A model generated the notes under the pieces. The model ran no database searches. It had not been told where the DNA came from and was given only the letters and a program-made list of their open reading frames with translations. Positions 28,545 through 36,434 of a stretch of DNA of 64,000 nt are shown here, piece after piece. Position 1 is the first letter of the stretch. Each line of letters starts with the position of its first letter. The position numbers were made by a program, and so were the translations under genes. The stretch is from Sphingomonas sp. YR710 (lineage in GTDB: Bacteria; Pseudomonadota; Alphaproteobacteria; Sphingomonadales; Sphingomonadaceae): positions 62,001 through 126,000 of the forward strand of contig NZ_FMZJ01000005.1 of NCBI RefSeq assembly GCF_900101455.1, read 5' to 3'.

Positions 28545-29249
28545 GTGGACGGTTCGAAGGGTCGAACTCGGCGTCGTGGTGACGCGGAAGAAACGCGCCG
28601 CCGGGTGCTGGATGTCGTTGTGGCGACGGTTATGGAGATCGGCTACTATAATACCAGTTCGAACGAGATTGCACGGCGGGCAGGCGTTACCTGGGGATCC
28701 ATTCAGCATCTCTTCGGGTCGCGCGAACAATTGATGCTGGATGTCGTCAACGACATTGGCCGCGCTGCCGAAGAGCGCATCAGCAAGGCTGTGATCAGTG
28801 GCGAAACGCTCGAGGAACGGCTCGACGACGTGCTGAATGTCCTCGGCGCTTATTACGGGCAGGATATCTACATCGTCCAGATGCAGATCCTGCTCGAATT
28901 GTCCGCCAACCCCAAGATGTCGGCGCTTGCCGATCGCGTTGTCGATCGCGGAGGCGCCGGAATTTTCGACAGGCTGGCAGGCCCCCTGTTGTCAAAGGCG
29001 CTCGGCGCTGCCGCCGACGATCACGAGGTTGTGTTCTTCGCCTTCATGACGATGCGCAGCTTCTTGATCGCCTCGGCGATAACCCGGCGTATCGCGGATC
29101 TCCCGGAGGGAGCAATTCTTCGTCTGATGGGGAAGTCCGGGGATCTTGAGGGGGCCGATTTGCGTGGCATGGTGGTGAGGGGCTTGTCCGTGATGATTCG
29201 CGAAGAACTCGCGCGCCGCAAAAGCCTTGCAGCGAACGCAGGCGGATAG
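28545..29249 (+). CDS. TetR/AcrR family transcriptional regulator
   Basis: A 234-residue regulator. The N-terminal helix-turn-helix reads TSSNEIARRAGVTWGSIQHLFGSREQLMLDV after an Arg-rich leader (RTRRRGDAEETRRRVLD); the rest is helical and ligand-binding. The GTG start at 28545 is preferred because GAAGGGGA lies nine bases upstream and the upstream in-frame ATG at 28407 adds an unrelated stretch that covers the promoter. It sits between two oppositely oriented catabolic units, each with an ATAG-N6-CTAT site. Confidence 0.88.
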   Translation: MDGSKGRTRRRGDAEETRRRVLDVVVATVMEIGYYNTSSNEIARRAGVTWGSIQHLFGSREQLMLDVVNDIGRAAEERISKAVISGETLEERLDDVLNVLGAYYGQDIYIVQMQILLELSANPKMSALADRVVDRGGAGIFDRLAGPLLSKALGAAADDHEVVFFAFMTMRSFLIASAITRRIADLPEGAILRLMGKSGDLEGADLRGMVVRGLSVMIREELARRKSLAANAGG

Positions 29250-29380
29250 CCCGGCGTGCCGGACCGCGAAAGCCAACGGAATCACGGCGGATGGCTCCGT
29301 TTGCACACATCGTTGATCCGTGCGAAAAGCATCAATCCGAGTTTTCTGGTGGCGATGTGTGGCCGCTTGACAGCCGAGAC

Positions 29381-29394
29381 ATAGCGACTACTAT
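29381..29394. promoter_or_regulatory. candidate TetR operator, copy 3 (ATAG-N6-CTAT)
   Basis: ATAGCGACTACTAT, flanked by C and A, lies 89 bases before the amidohydrolase start at 29483 and after the TetR gene. It shares 10 of 14 bases with copy 2. Confidence 0.55.
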
Positions 29395-29482
29395 AAAATG
29401 TGATAGTTAGGCTTTTGGGCCTGCACGCGCTGCGACCTTGATGCCTTGGCCAGTGCAGTGTGAAACGGTTGAGGAGAGTTTT

Positions 29483-30781
29483 ATGGGCAGTGAAGCATCC
29501 GGCTCCAAGAACTATGTGCTGATCACGGCAGATGGTCATGCTGGCGCCAGCATCCGCGATTACAAGCCTTACCTCGCGAAGCAATTTCACGACGAGTTTG
29601 AGGTTTGGGCCAAGGATTTTTATGATCCCTGGGCCGATTTCGACAAGGATCTGGCCGATACGGATGACGTCGGCTTGCGTCTTGGCGTTTCCTCCGCATC
29701 GTCGGCATATAATTGGGAAAGCAAGGAGCGTGTCACGATCCTGGAAGGCCAGGGCGTGGTTGCGGAAGTCATTTTCCCCAACACCGTGCCGCCCTTCTAC
29801 CCCTCGGGTGCGGTGACCGCGCCGTCACCTACCAATGCCGAGGAATATCGCCGCCTCTGGGCGGGCGTACAGGCGCACAATCGCTGGATGGTCGATTTCT
29901 GCAACGATGCCCCTGGTCGTCGCGCGGGCTTGGCTCAGGTTTTCCTGACCAACCTCGATGATGCCATCGCCGAAGTTAAGTGGGCCAAGGAACAGGGCCT
30001 GGCGGGCGTCATCGTCCCGGCTGATCACCAGTGCAGCATCGTTAATCTCTATGAGCGTCGGCTGGATCCGTTCTGGAAGGCCTGCAGCGATTACGGAATG
30101 CCGGTCCATCGCCACTCGGCGGGTGTCGGGCCGCCCGAGACCGACGAGACCGGCCCGGCCGCGATCGCGCTGGGCGTTTACGAGACCCAGATGTTCTTCC
30201 AGCGTACGCTTCCACACCTCATGATCGGCGGCGTTTTCGAACGTTTCCCCGAGCTGCAGTTTGTGATGACGGAAACGGGATGCGCCTGGATCCCCGCGGA
30301 GCTGAATCGCCTCGACTGGTCCGTCAAGCTTGGCTCGCAAAAGGGTCAGATTGCCTATCCGCTCTATCATCGCGCGGTAGAAAACATGACCAAGCTGCCG
30401 TCCGAGCATTGGCACAAGAACATGCATGTTGCCCCGTCGCTGGCCGTGCGGAAAGATCTCGACGTGCGCTATGATCTTGGCGTTGATCGGATCCTGTGGG
30501 GCAATGACTATCCGCACCACGAGGGCAGTTTCCCGTATAACAAGCTTGCCGTCCGCCTGCTGTTCCACGACATCCCCGAGGACGAAGTGAGGGCAATGAC
30601 CTCGTTGAACGCGGCCAAGCTTTATGGCTTCGATCTCGACATGCTGCAGAAGGTTGCAGATCGCGTTGGTCCGTCGGTGGAAGAGGTTGCTACGCCGGTC
30701 GCGCCGCACGAACTGCCCGATGTGAGCTTCTCGCACACCGTGGGAGAGGCCGTAGCGGCGAGGCGCGCGCTGGCTGCCTGA
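29483..30781 (+). CDS. amidohydrolase 2 family protein
   Basis: A 432-residue metal-dependent hydrolase or decarboxylase of the amidohydrolase-2 family. Visible strands: LITADGHAGASIRDY (in place of the usual D-x-H first motif), VIVPADHQCSI, MPVHRHSAGVG and the Asp strand ILWGNDYPHHEGSFP. Members include aminocarboxymuconate decarboxylase relatives, so C-C or ester cleavage is possible. The ATG at 29483 follows TTGAGGAGAG. It heads a five-gene plus-strand unit ending at 34295. Confidence 0.85.
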   Translation: MGSEASGSKNYVLITADGHAGASIRDYKPYLAKQFHDEFEVWAKDFYDPWADFDKDLADTDDVGLRLGVSSASSAYNWESKERVTILEGQGVVAEVIFPNTVPPFYPSGAVTAPSPTNAEEYRRLWAGVQAHNRWMVDFCNDAPGRRAGLAQVFLTNLDDAIAEVKWAKEQGLAGVIVPADHQCSIVNLYERRLDPFWKACSDYGMPVHRHSAGVGPPETDETGPAAIALGVYETQMFFQRTLPHLMIGGVFERFPELQFVMTETGCAWIPAELNRLDWSVKLGSQKGQIAYPLYHRAVENMTKLPSEHWHKNMHVAPSLAVRKDLDVRYDLGVDRILWGNDYPHHEGSFPYNKLAVRLLFHDIPEDEVRAMTSLNAAKLYGFDLDMLQKVADRVGPSVEEVATPVAPHELPDVSFSHTVGEAVAARRALAA

Positions 30782-30851
30782 GCGTAGCTCTTTCGTCCCG
30801 AAGACAATCACCATGCCCCGATCAGCAAGGTTTGGGCAGGAGCGAGATGCC

Positions 30852-31733
30852 ATGGAAAAGCTTGATATTCGTAAGTTAAATCCCGCAATCGGTGCGGAAA
30901 TCATTGGCTTCGATGCCAATGCTCCGATTGAGGATCATGATTGGAAGCTGCTGAGCCGGACGTTCGACGAACGCGCCGTGCTGGTATTTCGCAATATTGA
31001 TCTCAGCGTTGCCAAGCAGCATCAGATCGTCGAGATTCTTCACACCGGCGGCGATCTGTCGGCGATCGAGGGTATCGACACCGAGAATTTTTCCTGCGTT
31101 TCGAACAAGGAAGAAGACGGTGGCGCGCCTTATGGTCGGCTGCTGTTCCACGCGGATATGATGTGGTCGGAAATCGCTAATCAGACTCCATCGCTTTGGG
31201 CGATCGAAGCGCAGCAGCCATCTACACCGACGATCTTCACCAATAACGTCCACGCATGGAACACCCTGCCGGATGACATGAAGGCGCGTCTGGAGGGCCT
31301 GAGTGCGCGGCACGAAAGTGGTCAGCAGGGGCGCGGCGACACCGATTTCGAAGAGCAGCTGATCCAGCCACAATGGGGCAAGCTGAACGACACGATCAAG
31401 CCAATGGCCCTGAAGCACCCGCGCACCGGCGAGACGATGTTGTATATTTGCGAGCAGCAAACGCGCGAGATCGTCGGATTGCCCAAGGCGGAGAGCAATG
31501 CCCTGCTCGACGAACTGTACGCGCATATGTACCGGCCTGAGGTCGTTCTCGCGCATTATTGGCAGCCGCACGATCTGGTTATCTGGGATAATATGGTTGC
31601 CCAGCACGGTCGTCCTTTCGTGGAGGGCGGCGGTTCGGCCCGCACGCTGCGCAAGATCCACGCGCCGTACACCGCCATCAAGGCCTATATCCGGCAGATG
31701 GGCGGCGCCCCCACGTATGAAAAGGCGATGTAG
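30852..31733 (+). CDS. TauD/TfdA family Fe(II)/2-oxoglutarate dioxygenase 2
   Basis: A 293-residue paralogue of the dioxygenase at 26565. Iron ligands: FHADMMW (His, Asp) and DNMVAQHGR (distal His), with the cosubstrate Arg in GSARTLRKI. The N-terminus IGAEIIGFDANAPIED parallels the first paralogue. The ATG at 30852 is preferred, with AGGAG nearby. It sits 70 bases after the amidohydrolase and only 5 before the cupin gene, so the three are probably co-transcribed. Confidence 0.9.
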   Translation: MEKLDIRKLNPAIGAEIIGFDANAPIEDHDWKLLSRTFDERAVLVFRNIDLSVAKQHQIVEILHTGGDLSAIEGIDTENFSCVSNKEEDGGAPYGRLLFHADMMWSEIANQTPSLWAIEAQQPSTPTIFTNNVHAWNTLPDDMKARLEGLSARHESGQQGRGDTDFEEQLIQPQWGKLNDTIKPMALKHPRTGETMLYICEQQTREIVGLPKAESNALLDELYAHMYRPEVVLAHYWQPHDLVIWDNMVAQHGRPFVEGGGSARTLRKIHAPYTAIKAYIRQMGGAPTYEKAM

Positions 31734-31738
31734 GGACA

Positions 31739-32194
31739 ATGCGGCTTCTGGTTTTGGGCGTTGATGCCCAAGGGCGCTCCTGTATCGTCGATCGTCGCGA
31801 AGACCTCGGTTTTGATACGATCCCCGGGATTCCGGGTACGACGATCGCCCGGCTGTTCGGTACGAGCGAGAGCCCGCCAAAGTGCGGTGCACCCGGCGAG
31901 GGGAAGAGGGCTGCGGACAACCCCGCAGCTGGTCTGATCAGCTGGTATGTGATCAATCATGAGCCTTATGGCCCGGGCGAGAAGGAAACGGCGGCCACCG
32001 AGCTGCATTATCGCAACGTGCTGGAGATGATCTATTTCATCGACGGCGGCGGCGATTTGCTTCTGGGCGATGGGGCGCATCCGGTGAAGGCGGGCGATTG
32101 CATTGTCATGGGCGGAACCTCGCATGGCCTGCGCCCCGGTCCTCAGGGATGCAAGTTGATGGCATTTGCCATCGGTGGCGCGCCGACGGCGTGA
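31739..32194 (+). CDS. cupin domain protein
   Basis: A 151-residue protein with a single C-terminal cupin-2 barrel: ATELHYRNVLEMIYFIDGGGDLLLGDGAHPVKAGDCIVMGG, here broken across strands, and HGLRPGPQGCKLMAFAIG. The metal ligands are weakly conserved (one His in ELHY and one in SHGL). It may bind or isomerise a small acid, or be a sensor for the pathway. Five bases follow the TauD stop, suggesting coupling. Confidence 0.78.
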   Translation: MRLLVLGVDAQGRSCIVDRREDLGFDTIPGIPGTTIARLFGTSESPPKCGAPGEGKRAADNPAAGLISWYVINHEPYGPGEKETAATELHYRNVLEMIYFIDGGGDLLLGDGAHPVKAGDCIVMGGTSHGLRPGPQGCKLMAFAIGGAPTA

Positions 32195-32626
32195 GCCTTC
32201 GCGGGTGGAAGGCAGCGTAGCTTTGCAGCACGGATCGAGGATGGTCCCGACTGTATATCGAACTGGGCGTGGGCGCAGGCGGATCGTCTGCTTGGCCCTC
32301 GGCCAAGGAGGTTGTCGATGCCGCGCATATTGATTCCCACTGCGCCAGATGACTGAGCGTAGAGCCTCGGCAAATGGCTGTTACGCCCATGATGGCGGTT
32401 CGGTTCGACGGCGTGTGGGCACGCATATCGCGGATGCTCGCTTCGTCGTTCGACCCCGGGGCCTGGGTTCCGAGCCCATTGTTGCCGCGAAGCCCGCCCG
32501 GAGCTGTGGCAGCGTCCGTCGACAGAGTCACGCGGCTAAGCCGGTCTGAGGCAAGGGCCAAGACGCAACTTGCCGATTGGTTTCCGGCTTTCATGCCGAC
32601 CCGGCACATATCGAGAGGGGACTTCT
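32195..32626. other. non-coding gap inside the amidohydrolase-TauD-SDR unit
   Basis: About 430 bases between the cupin and SDR D genes. No frame shows a protein family pattern. A 167-codon frame on the minus strand looks like a shadow: its composition is irregular and it would overlap the cupin gene. A promoter for the two SDR genes could lie here. I see no repeat or terminator that stands out. Confidence 0.4.
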
Positions 32627-33451
32627 GTGGGCGATCGTATGCAGGGCAAGAAAGCCGTCGTCGTTGGCGGTGGCCAGCCGCAACATGATTTGCTGGGCAA
32701 CGGCCGCGCGATATCTCTCTTTCTCGCCCGCGAGGGCGCGGAGGTCTGTGTCGTGGATCGCGATCTGGACCGCGCCGAGGCGACGGTCGAACTCATTCGA
32801 AAGGCCGGCGGAACCGCGCAGGCGATCGTCGCCGATGTCGGCAATGTCGATGATTGCGCCAGGCTCGTCGAGGATTCCTATAGCGCCATGGGGCGCATCG
32901 ATGCGCTCGTGAACAATGTCGCCATCAACCACGTCGATGCCGATCCGCTCGCCCTCGATGTGGCGGGCTGGCAGCTCATGATGGACATAAACCTGCGCGC
33001 GATGTGGCTGACGTCCCGTGCTGTCGTTCCTCTCATGCGCAAGCATGGCGGCGGTGCGATTACCAATATTTCGTCCATTGGCTCGCGCACGGGCGGCGGG
33101 CGCATGTTCGCTTATTCGATTTCCAAGGCCGGCGTGAATGCTCTGACGCATTTCTTTGCCGTGTCCTTTGCGCCCGACAATATCCGCTGCAATGCCGTCC
33201 TGCCGGCCTGGGTGCTGACGCCGCATTCGATCGAGGGCCTCACGCGGCACGGGTGGGTACCAAGCCGGGAAGAGCTGGAAGAGCGTGGCGCGCGCTTCGT
33301 GCCGATGAACCGGATGGGCAGCGCCGAAGACGTGGCGAATGCGGTGCTGTTCCTGTCTTCGGATGATTCGGGGTTCACCACGGGGCTTGAGGTTCCGGTC
33401 GATGGCGGAGCCCTGTCGGTAATCGGCCGGTACGAGAAGCCGCAAGAATAA
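32627..33451 (+). CDS. SDR family oxidoreductase D with extended glycine loop
   Basis: A 274-residue SDR. The nucleotide loop is unusual: GGGQPQHDLLGNGRAISLF, with about six extra residues between the first glycines and the GNGRA helix start. Other motifs are normal: VDRDLDRAEAT, NNVAINH (in place of NNAG), NISSIGS, catalytic YSISKAG and GFTTGLEVPVDGG. The GTG at 32627 is chosen for the AGAGGGG just upstream. The gene precedes SDR E by about 100 bases. Confidence 0.85.
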   Translation: MGDRMQGKKAVVVGGGQPQHDLLGNGRAISLFLAREGAEVCVVDRDLDRAEATVELIRKAGGTAQAIVADVGNVDDCARLVEDSYSAMGRIDALVNNVAINHVDADPLALDVAGWQLMMDINLRAMWLTSRAVVPLMRKHGGGAITNISSIGSRTGGGRMFAYSISKAGVNALTHFFAVSFAPDNIRCNAVLPAWVLTPHSIEGLTRHGWVPSREELEERGARFVPMNRMGSAEDVANAVLFLSSDDSGFTTGLEVPVDGGALSVIGRYEKPQE

Positions 33452-33554
33452 AAAGCGGCGGGTGATTGCTGGATCAACCCTGACCTGAAATTATCACGGG
33501 TTCCGGAGGCGCTTGATGCACAGGCGCCTCTGCGGGACCAATTGGGAGGATTAT

Positions 33555-34295
33555 ATGGGAACGCTGGACGGCAAGGTCGCGATTGTGACCGGCGCGGGCT
33601 CGGGCATGGGCAAGGCAACCGCGAAAATTCTGGCGCGCGAAGGCGCGAAGGTTGTCGCGGCGGACATTAGCGGCTTGCAGGAACAGACCGTTGCCGAGAT
33701 TGGCGCCAATGCCATCGCGGCGCGATGCGATATTTCGGATGAGGCGCAGCTTAGCGCCCTCGTCGATCTTGCAGTGGAAAAGTTCGGCCGGCTCGATGCC
33801 ATGCTGAATGTTGCAGGCATCGGCGCGGGCGGCCCGATTGAATCGATGTCGGCGCAAGACCTTGATCGCATGCTGAACGTGAACCTCAAGGGCATGTTCT
33901 TCGGTGCCAAGCATGCGGTCCGCGCGATGAAGAACAATGGCGGCGGCGCGATCATCAACTGGTCGTCGCTGGCGGGGCTGATTCCCAGCCCCAACAGCGC
34001 GGCTTATGCGATTTCAAAGGCCGGCGTCGTGATGATGACCAAAAGTTTCGCGGTCGAATGCGGCAAGTACAATATCCGTTCCAACGCGATCTGTCCGGGC
34101 CTGATCCTGACCGAGGGCATGGGGCAGGCCGCCGCGAAAGCGCAGCCCGATCGGGCGACCGTCAATCCGCTCGGCAGGCCGGGCCTCCCGGAGGAAGCCG
34201 GTGAACTCGCGGCGTTCCTCGTGTCGGACCGTGGATCGTATATAAACGGCGTCGCGATTCCCATCGACGGCGGCTGGGGATGTTTGCTGGCGTAA
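33555..34295 (+). CDS. SDR family oxidoreductase E
   Basis: A 246-residue classical SDR (FabG-like): VTGAGSGMGKATAKILA, ADISGLQEQ, LNVAGIGAGG, INWSSLAG, catalytic YAISKAGV and INGVAIPIDGGWG. The Asp after strand 2 suggests NAD(H). The ATG at 33555 follows GGGAGGATTAT. It is the last gene of the island; the scpA housekeeping block starts 102 bases later. Confidence 0.88.
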   Translation: MGTLDGKVAIVTGAGSGMGKATAKILAREGAKVVAADISGLQEQTVAEIGANAIAARCDISDEAQLSALVDLAVEKFGRLDAMLNVAGIGAGGPIESMSAQDLDRMLNVNLKGMFFGAKHAVRAMKNNGGGAIINWSSLAGLIPSPNSAAYAISKAGVVMMTKSFAVECGKYNIRSNAICPGLILTEGMGQAAAKAQPDRATVNPLGRPGLPEEAGELAAFLVSDRGSYINGVAIPIDGGWGCLLA

Positions 34296-34348
34296 TTTTT
34301 GGGGGTAGGCGGTAGGTTACCTCTCCCCTGATCATGATCACGACATTG

Positions 34349-34380
34349 CTTTGCGCGCCAACTGGCGTTGGCGCGCAAAG
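34349..34380. terminator. perfect 13-base hairpin at the island/scpA border
   Basis: CTTTGCGCGCCAA (34349-34361) pairs perfectly with 34368-34380 around a CTGGCG loop. There is no T-run, and the hairpin ends 17 bases before the scpA ATG, so it would lie in the scpA leader if transcription reads through. It may terminate the island's last operon or affect scpA translation. Confidence 0.6.
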
Positions 34381-34397
34381 CCTGATTTAACCACGTC

Positions 34398-35168
34398 ATG
34401 TCCGATCATGACGACAATTTCGATCTGCCGCTCGTGCAGGAGCCGTCGGGCGATGTGCTGACGCTCGAACTCGACGGTTGGGAAGGGCCGCTCGATCTAC
34501 TGCTGTCGCTGGCTCGTGTGCAGAAGGTCGATCTGCGCGAGATTTCGATCCTGGCTTTGGTCGAGCAATATTTGCGATTCATCGAGAATGCGAAGGCACT
34601 CAAGCTCGAGATTGCCGCCGATTATCTGGTGATGGCGGCTTGGCTGGCCTATCTGAAATCCGGCCTGCTATTGCCTGGCGATCCGGAGATCGATCCCTCG
34701 CCCGAGGAGCTGGCGATGCGGCTGCAGTTGCGGCTGCAGCGGTTGAACGCGATGCGCGAGGCCGGAGCGCGGCTGATGGCGCGCGACCGGCTGGGGCGCG
34801 ATGTCTTCACGCGCGGTCTTCCCGAGGGGTTGAGGCTCGTTCGCAAGGCGGCCTGGGATGCCAGTCTTTATGATCTGATCGCCGCTTATGGCGTGGTGCG
34901 CGCGCGCGCCGAGGTGCCGGTGCACGTGGTGCAGCGGCGGCGGGTGATGACGCTGGAGCAGGCGATCGATCGGGTGGCGCGGATGGTGGGCAGCGCGATC
35001 GACTGGGCGATGCTCGAAAGCTTCCTGCCGCCCGGCGCGGAGGGCGAATATCGCCGGTCGGCGCTTGCGTCGAGCTTCGTCGCCACGCTCGAACTGGCGC
35101 GGCAGGGCCGCGTTGCATTGATGCAGGAGTCGGCCTTTGCGCCGTTGATGATCCGGGGCACGGCATGA
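34398..35168 (+). CDS. scpA: segregation and condensation protein A
   Basis: The kleisin subunit of the Smc-ScpAB condensin that organises and segregates the chromosome. The 256-residue product has the typical start LELDGWEGPLDLLLSLARVQKVDLREISILALVEQY (split motif of ScpA) and a long helical body. It overlaps scpB by four bases (ATGA). In related genomes it directly follows nagZ; here the catabolic island lies between. Confidence 0.95.
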   Translation: MSDHDDNFDLPLVQEPSGDVLTLELDGWEGPLDLLLSLARVQKVDLREISILALVEQYLRFIENAKALKLEIAADYLVMAAWLAYLKSGLLLPGDPEIDPSPEELAMRLQLRLQRLNAMREAGARLMARDRLGRDVFTRGLPEGLRLVRKAAWDASLYDLIAAYGVVRARAEVPVHVVQRRRVMTLEQAIDRVARMVGSAIDWAMLESFLPPGAEGEYRRSALASSFVATLELARQGRVALMQESAFAPLMIRGTA

Positions 35169-35749
35169 GCGAGGGAGGCGAGCCCGACGATTTCCTCCGT
35201 GCGCTGGAAGCGGCGCTGTTCGCGGCCGAATCGCCGATGACGGACGCGGAACTCGCGACCGTGATCGGCGTCGAGCGGCTGGGCGATGCGCTACTTCGGC
35301 TGCAGGCGCTCTATGCCGGGCGCGGGATCGAGTTGGTCGATCGCGGCGGGCGCTGGCATTTCCAGACGGCTGGCGATCTCGCCCATATCCTGCGCCGCAC
35401 GCGCGAGGAATCGCGCAAGCTCAGCCGGGCCGGCATCGAGACGCTCGCTATCATCGCTTATCATGAACCTGTCAGTCGTGCGGAGATCGAATCGATCCGG
35501 GGCGTCCAAATATCGAAGGGTACGCTCGACGTCCTGCTGGAGGCCGGCTGGATTCGGCCCGCCGGGCGCCGCGAAGTGCCGGGCCGGCCAATCATCTATG
35601 CGACGACCCCGACCTTCCTCTCGCACTTCGGGCTCGACAGCCGGCGTGACCTGCCCGGTATCGCCGATCTGAAGGCCGCGGGACTGCTCGATCCGGTCGA
35701 TCTCGCCTTTGCGCAGCTTGAGATGGAAAAGCCGGACGATCACGCCTAG
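35165..35749 (+). CDS. scpB: segregation and condensation protein B
   Basis: A 194-residue winged-helix partner of ScpA in the condensin complex. Family patterns: [20 protein letters not shown], then the second winged helix [28 protein letters not shown] and the tail [20 protein letters not shown]. It is translationally coupled to scpA and followed by tatA 26 bases on. Confidence 0.95.
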   Translation: MSEGGEPDDFLRALEAALFAAESPMTDAELATVIGVERLGDALLRLQALYAGRGIELVDRGGRWHFQTAGDLAHILRRTREESRKLSRAGIETLAIIAYHEPVSRAEIESIRGVQISKGTLDVLLEAGWIRPAGRREVPGRPIIYATTPTFLSHFGLDSRRDLPGIADLKAAGLLDPVDLAFAQLEMEKPDDHA

Positions 35750-35775
35750 ATAGGCAGGATCGAAGGAGAATCGTG

Positions 35776-36030
35776 ATGGGTAGTTTCAGCCTGATGCATT
35801 GGCTGGTGTTTGGTGCAGTCGCGATCGTCGTGCTGGGCGGAGGCCGATTTTCGAACCTGATGGGTGACGTTGCCAAGGGCATCAAGAGCTTCAAGAAGGG
35901 CATGGCCGAAGAGGACGAGCCGGTAGCGCCGGCGCCGAAGCCTGCCGTTCGCCTCCAGCAGCAGCCGCCGCTCGACCCTAACCCGGATCATTCGCTGCAT
36001 CCGATGCCGGATGATCGGCCACACAACTGA
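35776..36030 (+). CDS. tatA: Sec-independent translocase subunit TatA
   Basis: An 84-residue pore-forming subunit of twin-arginine export: one N-terminal transmembrane helix ([20 protein letters not shown]) followed by an amphipathic helix ([17 protein letters not shown]) and an acidic, proline-rich tail. The ATG at 35776 lies right after an in-frame GTG at 35773, with AGGAGAA upstream. It leads the tatABC group. Confidence 0.93.
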   Translation: MGSFSLMHWLVFGAVAIVVLGGGRFSNLMGDVAKGIKSFKKGMAEEDEPVAPAPKPAVRLQQQPPLDPNPDHSLHPMPDDRPHN

Positions 36031-36074
36031 TAGTCTCGAGCAGGGTTTTCGATTGCGCCGGATGATGCTGCGCG

Positions 36075-36434
36075 ATGTTTGACATCGCCCCAACCGAATT
36101 GCTGCTGGTCGCCGTGGTCGCGCTTGTCGTGATCGGGCCCAAGGATCTGCCGCGCGCGATGCGCTTCGTCGGGCAATGGGTTGCCAAGGCGCGCGGTGTC
36201 GCCCGCCATTTTCGCTCGGGTATCGACGAGATGATCCGCCAGTCCGAGCTTGAGGAAATGGAAAAGAAATGGGCAGAGGAAAATGCGCGGATCATGCGCG
36301 AACATCCCGCACAGCCGGCCATCGAAGGGGAGATGGTGCCGCTCGGCGGTCCGCCGGTGCATATCGAGCCAATCGAGCCGCATGAGGCACATAAGCCTGC
36401 GGATAATGGAGCGGGCCCGGCCGATAAATTATGA
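36075..36434 (+). CDS. tatB: Sec-independent translocase subunit TatB
   Basis: A 119-residue Tat receptor subunit that starts MFDIAPTELLLVAVVALVVIGPKDLPRAM over two motifs: the short transmembrane helix with conserved Glu and the GPKDLP hinge. A long charged amphipathic helix follows (MIRQSELEEMEKKWAEE). It overlaps tatC by four bases. Confidence 0.94.
   Translation: MFDIAPTELLLVAVVALVVIGPKDLPRAMRFVGQWVAKARGVARHFRSGIDEMIRQSELEEMEKKWAEENARIMREHPAQPAIEGEMVPLGGPPVHIEPIEPHEAHKPADNGAGPADKL

Noticed and set aside
32106-32609. 167-codon minus-strand frame in the gap between cupin and SDR D
   Set aside because: Irregular composition, no family motif, no ribosome site and overlap with the cupin gene.
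7243-34397. Direct repeats or att sites flanking the island
   Set aside because: Comparison by eye of 7243-7300 with 34296-34397 shows no shared repeat, and no tRNA or integrase is present.
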